Of a stretch of 11,466 bases of DNA, positions 1 to 7,504 are shown piece after piece. This DNA comes from Planctomycetota bacterium. Its GTDB lineage: Bacteria; Planctomycetota; Phycisphaerae; Sedimentisphaerales; Anaerohalosphaeraceae. The notes below the pieces were generated by a model, which saw only the letters and a program-made list of their open reading frames with translations, ran no database searches and was not told where the DNA came from. Location: assembly GCA_003644175.1 (NCBI GenBank), contig QNBS01000040.1:1-11466 (forward strand), given 5' to 3'. Position 1 is the stretch's first letter. Each line of letters opens with the position of its first letter. Made by a program: the position numbers and the translations under genes.

Positions 1-224
1 ATACCGGAAAGACCGTTCGTAAAGCTCTTCGACGCCACCGAGACTGCCTGGTCCGAATGGGTGCCCGTGCCGAACGAAAACATCATCATCATGAATTTGC
101 CGAACTTACGCGGCATGAAGAAATCGTTGCTGGTCTTGATCTTTCGCGCAGTATGGATACCGATCAGGGTGACAAGCAGGAAGTACATTCCCAATACAAT
201 CCAGTCCGCTGTGTGTAAACCCAT
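1..224 (-). CDS. Sodium:solute symporter (SSS family), N-terminal fragment, runs off left edge
   Basis: The minus strand from ATG 224-222 is open to the window edge (74 codons). It begins with a hydrophobic first membrane helix (about residues 7-24, DWIVLGMYFLLVTLIGI). This is followed by the SSS-type segment TSNDFFMPRKFGKF, the equivalent of the usual SxDFFLAGR stretch after helix 1, and then MMMMFSFGTGTHSDQAVSVA, the start of helix 2 with its small polar residues. The family imports small solutes such as sugars, amino acids or carboxylates with Na+ across the inner membrane; the substrate cannot be told from this fragment. The start is supported by a strong GGGAGGAAGA ribosome site inside the end of the upstream UROD-like gene, whose stop lies 2 nt before this ATG. 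Translational coupling with that gene is therefore likely. The rest of the gene is outside the window. Confidence 0.85.
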   Translation of the reverse strand, partial: MGLHTADWIVLGMYFLLVTLIGIHTARKIKTSNDFFMPRKFGKFMMMMFSFGTGTHSDQAVSVASKSFTNGLSG

Positions 225-226
225 AT

Positions 227-1354
227 CTATTCTTCCTCCCTGGTCGCTTGTGGGTCCACGATTCCACTTTGATCTTTGATGAACGGGCCTCGAAGTTCTT
301 CGACCGTCTCAAAGATAGCCGAGATATTCTCATCTGTGACTTGATCGTCCATATTAATGCAGCAGATACCGGTCAGGTAAGGATTACCCGAATCCCGAAC
401 CAGACGAACGATCGTCCTGTGGATATCGTCGTCGCTTTGATTAATAATCTCCACCGGGCTCAGGCGGAGATTCAGGAACGTATCGGGCAAGGCCTGCCGA
501 AGGGTCTTTACGTCGCCGCCCCAGCCGACGTCCAGAAAGTCCAGATGCGGTAACCGGGCGAAGTACGCGGCAAATCGATGGGGATCCTTTCCGCAGAAGT
601 GAATGCCGAAGGGCCGGTATCGCCTCGACCACTCCCGGTCAACAGGCAACAGCAGTTTTTCGTACTGCTCGGCGGAGATCATGGTCACAGAGCATTCTGA
701 ATGCAGAAAGACAGAAGGATTGAAATGACGGACCACCCGATTCACCGAAATGCTGGAAGTACCGGTCTCTTTCCGGATACCATCAACGAAGCGTTGGATG
801 ACTTGCGATAAGCCGATCAGATATTTGTAAGCACGATCCGGATTGTCAAGAACATCCATAAAAAACATCTGGCCGCGTAAATCAATCGCCAGGTTTAGCA
901 CCCCCCCCCAATTCACATCACCGACGAGGTAACCGTACTTTTCTCTAAGGCTCTCCCGTAAGGTACAGAACCGGCGAAACGCTTCACTCTGGAAGGCTGC
1001 ATCCGGGTCGAGGGCGAGACTGTCCCGATCAGCGGGTATGACCTGCGGGGGGGCGCCTGCGCTGTAAAGAACCTGGCATCCTAACATTTCAGAAAGCAGG
1101 AAACCGGCCGCAAGATGAACAGCTCCGATCTGGGGAAGGTTCTTGTTGCGATCCGTTCCAGGGCCGTATCGGCCCCACCGGTCGTACAGGACCTGCTCCA
1201 TTTGACGCTCCACCTCAACCCGTCGTGTGGGATGAAAGAAAAAATCCCGGTCAAAGCATATCCCCTCATGCTTATACCACCAGGAAAGGCTCAAAATTAT
1301 ATCTACCGGCAATGGTGTAACGTTTATAATCGGATTTCGCATGAGCCGGTTCAT
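227..1354 (-). CDS. Uroporphyrinogen decarboxylase (UROD) superfamily protein, methyltransferase-like
   Basis: A protein of about 375 residues in the UROD fold superfamily, which includes heme-pathway UROD and the zinc-dependent corrinoid methyltransferases (MtaA/MtbA/CmuA type). Visible family stretches are AVHLAAGFLLSEMLGC, GYLVGDVNWGGVLN, SSISVNRVVRHF, PFGIHFCGKDPHRF, LDFLDVGWGGD and NPYLTGICCINMDDQ. His252-x-Cys254 followed about 77 residues later by Cys331/332 matches the H-x-C...C zinc-ligand pattern of the methyltransferase branch. A methyl-transfer role is therefore more likely than porphyrin synthesis, but the substrate is unknown. Start choice: ATG 1354 gives MNRLMRNPIINVTP; homologues as I remember them begin near MRNPIINVTP. 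An in-frame ATG at 1390 would add MLSGRMLYGKSQ, which is exactly the translated part of a 48-bp repeat, so I treat that as leader. No start has a strong ribosome site. The gene ends 2 nt before the symporter ATG and follows the GH2-like gene on the same strand. Confidence 0.8.
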   Translation of the reverse strand: MNRLMRNPIINVTPLPVDIILSLSWWYKHEGICFDRDFFFHPTRRVEVERQMEQVLYDRWGRYGPGTDRNKNLPQIGAVHLAAGFLLSEMLGCQVLYSAGAPPQVIPADRDSLALDPDAAFQSEAFRRFCTLRESLREKYGYLVGDVNWGGVLNLAIDLRGQMFFMDVLDNPDRAYKYLIGLSQVIQRFVDGIRKETGTSSISVNRVVRHFNPSVFLHSECSVTMISAEQYEKLLLPVDREWSRRYRPFGIHFCGKDPHRFAAYFARLPHLDFLDVGWGGDVKTLRQALPDTFLNLRLSPVEIINQSDDDIHRTIVRLVRDSGNPYLTGICCINMDDQVTDENISAIFETVEELRGPFIKDQSGIVDPQATREEE

Positions 1355-1402
1355 CTGGGATTTCCCATATAGCATTCTGCCGCTGAGCATCTTTTCTAAT
1401 AG
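1355..1402 (-). repeat. 48-bp leader repeat, copy 1 (before the UROD-like gene)
   Basis: On the minus strand this block runs from CTATTAGAAAAGATGCTCAG to ATATGGGAAATCCCAG and ends exactly at the base before ATG 1354. It matches 4526-4573 at 46 of 48 positions (differences at 1372 and 1396). It contains the 12-bp inverted repeat TGGGATTTCCCA (arms TGGGA, spacer TT), which could be a protein-binding site or, in RNA, a 4-bp hairpin. It also contains an in-frame ATG (1390) whose peptide MLSGRMLYGKSQ is the same in both copies. Its place just after a candidate -10 box suggests an mRNA 5' leader shared by two transcripts. Confidence 0.75.
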
Positions 1403-1404
1403 CT

Positions 1405-1434
1405 CTTATACATTTTATAAACGAAACAGTGTAA
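1405..1434 (-). promoter_or_regulatory. Candidate sigma70-type promoter for the UROD-like / symporter pair
   Basis: On the minus strand TTACAC (1434-1429) and TATAAG (1410-1405) are separated by 18 bp, which places +1 near 1398, inside the 48-bp repeat. It lies in the 78-bp gap after the GH2-like stop codon; no convincing terminator was seen in that gap, so read-through from the GH2-like gene is also possible. Motif match is only partial. Confidence 0.35.
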
Positions 1435-1468
1435 GGTTAAAATTCATCGGCAACTCAGCCTGACTGCG

Positions 1469-4414
1469 CTAGTTTTGGCTCACGTTGTATTCGAACGCAT
1501 AATAACCGGGTTTCAGTTTTTTCTCGATATCCAGTTCCAGGTTTTTGAAAGTTCTGCCCTCCTGCAGGACAATTCCAGGGAAAGTTTTGCTGAACACAAT
1601 CTCTCCGGAGGGAGTCTTGACGTCAATTTTCAGATCCACCTTCTTTTCATCGCCAAGATTCATTACGACGAGAGGCACCGCATCGGACGGGCCATACGCA
1701 AGATCGACGTTTTTACTGCAGGCCAAAACCGGCTGAAAAGCCATCTTGACTGCATAAAACCCAAGCTTGGCATGATCATAGTAATCAATAAGGGGCTTCT
1801 GGTACGTTGCGGTATTTCCCCCGCCCCTCAAGCAGCACCATGCCAAACCATCGTAATCGAGCCAGCGTTTTTTCTTATAAGCCTCAAATCCGCTAAGGGC
1901 CTGCCACGCCTGGCTCTCAAGCCACTGCTCCGTCGTAAGATAGTCGCCGATACTACCTTTATCGTAGCCCCATTCATAAGACATGACCTGGTATCCGGGC
2001 TTACCCTTCCGCATATCCCAGTTGGGTTGACCGGCGGTTTCCTCGCTTTCAAAGTCAAAGAAAGCTCTATGCCTGCTGTTTAAATAATCCACGCGAAAAT
2101 TTCCCATACTCCAGTTCTGCTCGCTTTGAGACTTCTTCGCATCAGGCCATTTTCTAATTCTGCTCCAATCCTTTCCGTAGCCTGATATATACTCCATCGA
2201 ACCTCGTGTAATTTTTTGTGCCGTCCATATTTGCGGGGTTTCATTAACTTTTCCTCTTCTACCTCTCATTCCGTCGTCGCTTATCAATTTACCCAATCGG
2301 CTCAAATTGGCCGTAGGACAAATCAGCCTTGTCTTATCCACCCGCCGGATCGCATCATAGACTTTTTGAAACCATTCCATGCCTTCTTCAAAATTCAGGA
2401 ATTTAGGATGATTGCCCGGCTGCCACATCACAATGCTCGGATGATTTCTGACTTGTCTTACATATTTCGGCAAACCCTCAAAATCCAGTTGCCAGGGACT
2501 GGCCGTCCGCACCCATGAAGTCGTCGCCCACTGAAAAATGACCCCGAGCTGGTCGCCATACTCGGCATAACGCGGATCGTTAATAGACATCGAAGGCCCA
2601 TGATGCTGGCTCATTCTGGCGGTATTACCGTTCATAGCCTTTATCTGCATCAGGTCTTTTGCTATATACTCTCCCGGTGCGCATCTCTGCCATTTAGCAA
2701 GCACCTCCAAAGGCGCCGGCATGCTAAACAGCAAAGCGCCGTTCATCATGGCCGGTTTTCCGTTGATCCGAAAAGTGCCGCCTTCCTGGCCGACCGTCCG
2801 AATCCCCGTAGTAATCACGTAGTCGTCGATAAGCTTGTTCTGCTTGTCGGATATCTCGACAGTCAGTTTATACAGATTGCATTTTTCAGGACTCCACAGC
2901 TCGGGGGTGTCGACTCTCAAAGGAACAGTTACCTTCGCCTCCTTGCCGTTTCTGATCATAATGTCCTGTTTAGCCGTGGCAACCGGCTTTGCACTTTCCT
3001 GCGGGAACCACTTGTAAAGTTTTAATTGCAGTTGCCCTTCGAATGCCTGAAGATTTTTGATCTCTCTCGCCGAAGAGTTTTTCGCTTCTTCTTTTTTGAT
3101 CAGTACTTCTGCTTTTATCTCGGCGAGCTCTCCAATGCTTTCCGTGATCGCAAACACATCATTAACATGCACATCGCTTGTGCAGTCCAGATGCATTCTC
3201 CCGGCAAACCAACCGATGTATTCATCCGATGAAGTGTGTCGCATCGTTTCTTTGGCTTTGTAGGGGTCCACTTTTACAGCGATAAGGTTTTCCCTGCCGA
3301 AATCGATATACCGCGTGATGTCCAGTGAGATCGGATGCCTGTTATGGGCGATGTAAACCGGTTTTTCATTGATCCATATTTCGCCGGACGGATCGAGGCA
3401 TTCGGCATTCAGCTCCACCCTTTTCGATGTCGGTATAACAACGATTTTCCGCAGGTATAGTGCTTCTTCCTTATATCTTTCTCCTCCGTGTGCATAAGGC
3501 GGATCGACCGTATCCCATCCGCTGTCGTCGTAGTCGGCTTTTGTCCAGCCGTTAATGTCGCCGGCTATCTCGAAATCGTCGTCGATGAAGGTGTCTATCA
3601 AAAAAGGAATGTCTCGTGAATGCAAAGCTTTAGTGCCGTCTGTGTAGTCTTTTGCGAAACCAACGCCCCAAATATCATCTATCCGGAGATTCGAGCCGGT
3701 AGTTATTTCGAAGCTCGATATCTCCCGTGTTTCTTTTTCAAATCGTACAAAGTCTTTTTCGAGTTTATCGTTTACATAAACATTGTATCTTTGATTGGCC
3801 GTGTCCAGTTCAACTTTGATTTCCGTCCAGCCGGGCGGTAATTTGATATTTTCAGAGTCAATAATTGCCGCACTTGCGATATTGAATCTGAAGACAGAAT
3901 CCGGCTCGATCAATACCCGCCACGCCAGGCTCATCCGCCAATCCTGTTTTTTGAATTTCAGGACTATCCTTTCGTCAGGTCCAACAGCAAGAGTTCCGTT
4001 TTCAACGGATGCCCCGGGAAGGCTGTTATAATAACCGATTCTGTTTTGAGTTGCCGCTTTTTTGCCGGTTGTGTAACCGTAAGCCTTCCAATCGTTCAGG
4101 AGCAGCCTTTTGCGAACGGACGGCAAAGGCTGAGGCTTGATCGTCTTCAATCTCTCTATGGCCTGCTCGAGGCTTACAACCTTTTTATCCATACCGGGAT
4201 CGTTAAAATACCGCTTTGCGTATTCGGCATAGGTCTTAAGATATTCAAGCCGCTGGGGGTCATCAAAGATTGTTTGAGGCCCCTTAAAATCACTCACCCC
4301 GTCAGCCTTAACGTCGCTGCTTACATACCGAAGCTCAAAACACCTCGAAATAGTCTCTGCAAACATACAATTCGTACTAACAAGAAATATCGCTAATGCT
4401 GTCAAATTCTTCAT
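1469..4414 (-). CDS. Secreted GH2-like glycoside hydrolase family protein, 981 aa, atypical catalytic residue
   Basis: Start ATG 4414 has a good AAGGAAG ribosome site about 5 nt upstream. Residues 1-19 (MKNLTALAIFLVSTNCMFA) look like a signal peptide, so the protein is probably exported. Residues ~100-260 form a LamG/DUF1080-like beta-sandwich (WRMSLAWRVLIE, NQRYNVYVND). Residues ~270-400 are the GH2 sugar-binding jelly roll (GWTKADYDDSGWDTVDPP, GEIWINEKPVY). An Ig-like domain and a TIM barrel follow (TFRINGKPAMMNGA, MNGNTARMSQHH, RNHPSIVMWQPGNHP), then a C-terminal beta domain. In GH2 enzymes the Asn of the WxxGNE motif is followed by the acid/base Glu; here it is Asn668-His669. Glu814 in SYEWGYD is the best nucleophile candidate. 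The enzyme may use another residue or be a non-hydrolytic sugar-binding paralogue; the substrate is unknown. It lies upstream of the UROD-like and symporter genes, and its leader carries the second copy of the 48-bp repeat. Confidence 0.8.
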   Translation of the reverse strand: MKNLTALAIFLVSTNCMFAETISRCFELRYVSSDVKADGVSDFKGPQTIFDDPQRLEYLKTYAEYAKRYFNDPGMDKKVVSLEQAIERLKTIKPQPLPSVRKRLLLNDWKAYGYTTGKKAATQNRIGYYNSLPGASVENGTLAVGPDERIVLKFKKQDWRMSLAWRVLIEPDSVFRFNIASAAIIDSENIKLPPGWTEIKVELDTANQRYNVYVNDKLEKDFVRFEKETREISSFEITTGSNLRIDDIWGVGFAKDYTDGTKALHSRDIPFLIDTFIDDDFEIAGDINGWTKADYDDSGWDTVDPPYAHGGERYKEEALYLRKIVVIPTSKRVELNAECLDPSGEIWINEKPVYIAHNRHPISLDITRYIDFGRENLIAVKVDPYKAKETMRHTSSDEYIGWFAGRMHLDCTSDVHVNDVFAITESIGELAEIKAEVLIKKEEAKNSSAREIKNLQAFEGQLQLKLYKWFPQESAKPVATAKQDIMIRNGKEAKVTVPLRVDTPELWSPEKCNLYKLTVEISDKQNKLIDDYVITTGIRTVGQEGGTFRINGKPAMMNGALLFSMPAPLEVLAKWQRCAPGEYIAKDLMQIKAMNGNTARMSQHHGPSMSINDPRYAEYGDQLGVIFQWATTSWVRTASPWQLDFEGLPKYVRQVRNHPSIVMWQPGNHPKFLNFEEGMEWFQKVYDAIRRVDKTRLICPTANLSRLGKLISDDGMRGRRGKVNETPQIWTAQKITRGSMEYISGYGKDWSRIRKWPDAKKSQSEQNWSMGNFRVDYLNSRHRAFFDFESEETAGQPNWDMRKGKPGYQVMSYEWGYDKGSIGDYLTTEQWLESQAWQALSGFEAYKKKRWLDYDGLAWCCLRGGGNTATYQKPLIDYYDHAKLGFYAVKMAFQPVLACSKNVDLAYGPSDAVPLVVMNLGDEKKVDLKIDVKTPSGEIVFSKTFPGIVLQEGRTFKNLELDIEKKLKPGYYAFEYNVSQN

Positions 4415-4468
4415 TTTCTTCCTTTGAAACCACTTTTCACATTTTTATTCACGTGCCATATTCTGCTT

Positions 4469-4561
4469 TCATGAACGCCGGGGGGTACAAAAATTAACTT
4501 TCCATAAACTCTTTTCTAATATAGACTGGGATTTCCCATATAACATTCTGCCGCTGAGCAT
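4469..4561 (-). other. Possible 30-codon leader ORF upstream of the GH2-like gene
   Basis: From ATG 4561 (inside repeat copy 2) the minus strand reads MLSGRMLYGKSQ and then continues for 18 more codons to TGA 4471-4469, 54 nt before the GH2-like start. The first 12 codons encode the same peptide as in copy 1; the one nucleotide difference inside them is synonymous (CTA/TTA, Leu). No ribosome site is obvious. It could be a translated leader peptide, or the frame may be open simply because the DNA/RNA element is conserved. An upstream extension of this frame to 4723 exists but has no supporting features. Confidence 0.25.
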
Positions 4562-4573
4562 CTTTTCCAATAG
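4526..4573 (-). repeat. 48-bp leader repeat, copy 2 (before the GH2-like gene)
   Basis: Matches 1355-1402 at 46 of 48 positions and carries the same TGGGATTTCCCA inverted repeat. It starts at the -10 region of a candidate promoter and ends about 110 bp before the GH2-like start codon. Right after it (4510-4521) there is a third copy of only the first part of the element, TATTAGAAAAGA. A dispersed co-regulatory leader fits better than a transposon relic, because both copies sit at the same place relative to a promoter and a gene. Confidence 0.75.
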
Positions 4574-4600
4574 AATATCAAATCTGCCTCGAAAACTCAA
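4572..4600 (-). promoter_or_regulatory. Candidate sigma70-type promoter for the GH2-like gene
   Basis: On the minus strand TTGAGT (4600-4595) and TATTCT (4577-4572) are separated by 17 bp, putting +1 near 4565 within repeat copy 2 and giving a leader of about 150 nt. Each hexamer matches consensus at 4 of 6 positions. The relative position of promoter and repeat is similar to that before the UROD-like gene, which adds some support. Confidence 0.4.
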
Positions 4601-4653
4601 GAATTCAAACCACCTTCTCGTGCAGATTTTCGACAAAGTGCCTTTGGAAGGAA

Positions 4654-4752
4654 TTAGCCATCGGGGAAGTTCAGATAGGATTTTTTGCCACAGCCTGCTG
4701 CGACGGCAATGATCGCAACACAAATCGCAATACTGTATAGGGTGTCTCGCAT
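4654..4752 (-). CDS. Possible 32-aa small lipoprotein
   Basis: From ATG 4752 the minus strand encodes a 32-residue peptide. It has a short charged N-terminus (MRD), a hydrophobic core and a lipobox-like end, AIIAVAAGC, followed by GKKSYLNFPDG and a TAA stop (4656-4654). The AAGC cleavage site followed by GKK is typical of lipoprotein signal peptides processed by LspA and anchored in the membrane. An in-frame ATG at 4791 would lengthen it to 45 residues but would spoil the signal peptide. Only a weak, distant AAGG ribosome site is seen. It could be a real micro-lipoprotein, such as an entericidin-like product, or the surviving 5' end of a longer lipoprotein gene. I do not recognise a family. 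It lies between res and the GH2-like gene. Confidence 0.4.
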   Translation of the reverse strand: MRDTLYSIAICVAIIAVAAGCGKKSYLNFPDG

Positions 4753-4802
4753 AACAAGCCGGCCTTCACAGGATAAAAACCATAGTTGCATAAAAATGGG
4801 CT

Positions 4803-4808
4803 ATTATA
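4803..4808 (-). promoter_or_regulatory. TATAAT -10-like box after res
   Basis: A perfect TATAAT on the minus strand, 11 bp past the res stop codon. The -35 region at 17-bp spacing is poor (TACAAA). If active, transcription would start near 4796 and could serve the small lipoprotein ORF at 4654-4752. Confidence 0.25.
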
Positions 4809-4819
4809 CTTAAATTCAC

Positions 4820-7504
4820 CTATTCTTTGTATTCCCTGAATGAATCTGCAAGAGACTTAAATGTTTTGGGATTATATTTCTTAAAGCTTTCATCATCTAC
4901 AAAAATGTAATCATAACTGATAACTGATTGCGCCTTGTTAATATCAATACACCACTGCCTCAATCTTTCCATTTTCAAAGGCACATCAAGATCTTCCAGG
5001 CCCTTGGTTTCAATAACAAACACCTCTGTTTCTGACTTCCTGACAATAAAATCAGGGTAGTAATTGGAGATATTACCATCGGCATTGACATAATCAATCT
5101 TAAAACCTACGGCAAAATAATTTTTCACATAGGAAATAATGTCATCACATTTTTCGAGAAAAGCTGCAAATTCTAATTCCAGATGGCTGTCGCCAATCAT
5201 TTTGTTGAAAACACTTTTCTTCGGTATAATATATGCCTGCTCTTTAGCTACGAACGGGCGTGTTTTTCTAAGCTTTATATAATCCCTGATTTCTGCGTCG
5301 CCCTTATCCTTCACGGTTAAAGCATTGATCTGTTTTTTGAACGTGTCCACTAAAGTCTTATTGGCTTGGAGTTCGGACAGGTTCCGCAGGGTATTCAAAC
5401 TGTCAAGGTCCACCGGTTTATCAAACAACTCATCTCTGATAAATGTTTTTACCTTCCCATACAGCACATCATAGCCGCTAATCAGCCTTAAATCCTTCAT
5501 GATAACCTGAGTAAAGTAACCAATCACCGAGCGATAATCTGTCACACCGGTTGAATCCAGCATGGTCGTATGACTGATCTGGCCTGTGGTGATATCTCTG
5601 AAAACAATCTCTCGCTGCTGATCTTCGCTGAACTGAAGATATAAAACCTTTTGATGGCCGAATCGCCCGACATCCAGACTGTCGAGGTTTTTATACTCCC
5701 GATAGAGGCGTGGTGTTAAGACCGGGATCTGAATATCAAGCTTTTCGATATCCTTGTCGCTGTTTTCATTATCAACTTCAACGATGATTGGTGTTTTAGG
5801 TTGGGTCCCCTCACCCATTGCCTTACGCTCCAGTTCAACGCCTTCGGACTGGATCGACTCGACAAAGTCCATAAAAGCGTCGGTTCCTACGACACTGACA
5901 TATTCGGCGGCATCGTGGCCGGGATACATCTTGCGCAAGCCACGACCCAAAGTCTGTTCGGGTAGAATATTGCTCTTGGCAGAATAAGCTCTAAGGCCCA
6001 CGATAGTGGTAACGTTTCTGACATCCCAGCCCTCTTTCAACATCATCACCGACACGATGGCCTTATAAGGACTATCCCAGCCGTCAATTGCATTTGCTTG
6101 CGTGCGCAGCTTTCTCAGTTCCTCCTCTTTCTTGCCGCTTACTGACTCGCTAATCTCGCCGTTGTTTTTGGTATGAATCACCAGTACAGCATCTTTAAGT
6201 TCGGGGTAAGTAGTTTCCAGATATGCCGCCACGTCGTCGCAGTTTTTGGTGTCATCGGTCATCACAAACATAATGGCTTTTTTGTTCAGCTTTTCGTGTT
6301 CCGCATAGGCCTTGCGCCATTCTTCGATACCCAGATTGAGATAATCAGCATATTTCTCCGTAAATTTGGAGCTTTGCCGTTCCGATAGTTTTGTTCGGCT
6401 CGCCTCGTCCGGCAGCACCGGATGCTTGACCACATTCTGCGATATGGCTTCCACCAGCGGGTAATCGCAAACCGTCTGCACAAAGATTGCCCCGTTGTTA
6501 TGCTTGGGTGTAGCGGTTACATCCACCTGCAGGGATAGAAACTTATCCTTATGCTTGAGCCGGTTATGAATATCCTCTATCGATTTGAACCACGCCATTC
6601 TCGGGTCGTGAATATGATGCGCTTCATCGTTGAGTATCACCAGTTCATCGATGTCGCGAACGATATCACCCAGATCGACCTTGGAATCGGTGGTCGCGCC
6701 CGTGGGACGCTTTCCCAGATAATAATCCATCGTATCTTCATCATCTGCCGACGGTACAATATCATTGCCGCTATAGACACGATGGATATTCGTCAAAAAG
6801 ATATTGCCTGTCTTGCGCGTGATATTGACCTGGTCCTGAATATGCAGGGTCAATTGAAAATCATCGCGCCAGTTGCGACCGTCAAAGCCGTTATCCGGCA
6901 GCACCGGGTCTTCAAAGAAAATACGCAAGCCGTCAAAGTCGGCCCTGATCCTATCCAGCACAATAATATTGGGCGTGATTACCAGAAAGTTGCGTGCCAG
7001 TTCAGAATCGACCTCATAGATTTTATGAAAATAGCACCATGTCAGAATCAAGCTCAGCACCTTGGTTTTCCCCGAACCGGTCGCCATCTTGATAACAAAG
7101 CGTTTCCACGACTCATCGAACATCACTGCCGACACCGCACCGGAAGAGTCATAGCGCAACAGGTCGTATTTATCCTTGACTTTCACCGCATCGTACAGAT
7201 AGACAACCGTTTCCACCGCTTCGCGCTGGGCGTAGTAATATTCAAATTTTTCCATCGTGCCGTCGGCTTTGGGCAGTAGATGTTCGGTATTAAACCAGAA
7301 GTTCAACAGGGATATACTGGTATCGCCGGCCCCTGTATAATTGTCATCCCGCCAGTCTTTAACTTTGCGGCGCAATTGATGCACCAGAGGCGGCAGCAGC
7401 TTTTCATAGCTGGATTCCCGCATTGCCTCATCGGCTGGAAACCAGCGAATATCCGGGTCGAGGATTGCATGGGGGGACTCGGGAAAATCTTTGTGTAACG
7501 CCAT
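4820..7504 (-). CDS. res: Type III restriction enzyme Res subunit (helicase-nuclease), 894 aa
   Basis: Res subunit of a type III restriction-modification system. Together with Mod it translocates along DNA using ATP and cuts near unmethylated recognition sites. The superfamily 2 helicase motifs appear in order: Walker A MATGSGKT (140-147, Lys146); DEAH box NDEAHH (Asp293-His296); motif III VDVTATP; motif VI QTLGRGLRK (517-525, with Arg521 and Arg524). The C-terminal nuclease is intact as PD-(E/x)K: Pro817-Asp818 (YYPDFIV) and Glu832-Thr-Lys834 (VIETKG). Length is usual for the family. The ATG at 7504 overlaps the TAA stop of the KilA-N gene by one base (TAATG), which indicates translational coupling. 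All motifs seem complete, so an active enzyme is expected. The first residues, MALHKDFPESPHAILD, are partly repeated upstream in the chimeric ORF at 8328-8450. Confidence 0.95.
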   Translation of the reverse strand: MALHKDFPESPHAILDPDIRWFPADEAMRESSYEKLLPPLVHQLRRKVKDWRDDNYTGAGDTSISLLNFWFNTEHLLPKADGTMEKFEYYYAQREAVETVVYLYDAVKVKDKYDLLRYDSSGAVSAVMFDESWKRFVIKMATGSGKTKVLSLILTWCYFHKIYEVDSELARNFLVITPNIIVLDRIRADFDGLRIFFEDPVLPDNGFDGRNWRDDFQLTLHIQDQVNITRKTGNIFLTNIHRVYSGNDIVPSADDEDTMDYYLGKRPTGATTDSKVDLGDIVRDIDELVILNDEAHHIHDPRMAWFKSIEDIHNRLKHKDKFLSLQVDVTATPKHNNGAIFVQTVCDYPLVEAISQNVVKHPVLPDEASRTKLSERQSSKFTEKYADYLNLGIEEWRKAYAEHEKLNKKAIMFVMTDDTKNCDDVAAYLETTYPELKDAVLVIHTKNNGEISESVSGKKEEELRKLRTQANAIDGWDSPYKAIVSVMMLKEGWDVRNVTTIVGLRAYSAKSNILPEQTLGRGLRKMYPGHDAAEYVSVVGTDAFMDFVESIQSEGVELERKAMGEGTQPKTPIIVEVDNENSDKDIEKLDIQIPVLTPRLYREYKNLDSLDVGRFGHQKVLYLQFSEDQQREIVFRDITTGQISHTTMLDSTGVTDYRSVIGYFTQVIMKDLRLISGYDVLYGKVKTFIRDELFDKPVDLDSLNTLRNLSELQANKTLVDTFKKQINALTVKDKGDAEIRDYIKLRKTRPFVAKEQAYIIPKKSVFNKMIGDSHLELEFAAFLEKCDDIISYVKNYFAVGFKIDYVNADGNISNYYPDFIVRKSETEVFVIETKGLEDLDVPLKMERLRQWCIDINKAQSVISYDYIFVDDESFKKYNPKTFKSLADSFREYKE

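Larger units (their letters stand above)
4415..4819. other. 405-bp spacer between the RM locus and the GH2-like gene
   Basis: This spacer separates the restriction-modification locus from the carbohydrate cluster. It holds the small lipoprotein ORF, repeat copy 2, and two candidate promoters. A short perfect stem (CAAAG-GCA-CTTTG, about 4634-4648) has no following T-run, so no clear terminator for res was found. No transposase fragment or tRNA end was seen that would mark an island boundary. Confidence 0.5.

Noticed and set aside
1475..2083. 202-codon plus-strand open frame
   Set aside because: Antisense to the C-terminal part of the GH2-like gene, with no motif and no ribosome site support.
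4469..4723. 84-aa minus-strand ORF before the GH2-like gene
   Set aside because: Only the part from 4561 onward coincides with the repeat. The upstream part is Arg/Cys-rich without features, and it overlaps the better small lipoprotein candidate in another frame.
6551..7279. 242-codon plus-strand open frame
   Set aside because: It lies entirely antisense to the helicase region of res, whose motifs are intact; the predicted protein has no recognisable domain.
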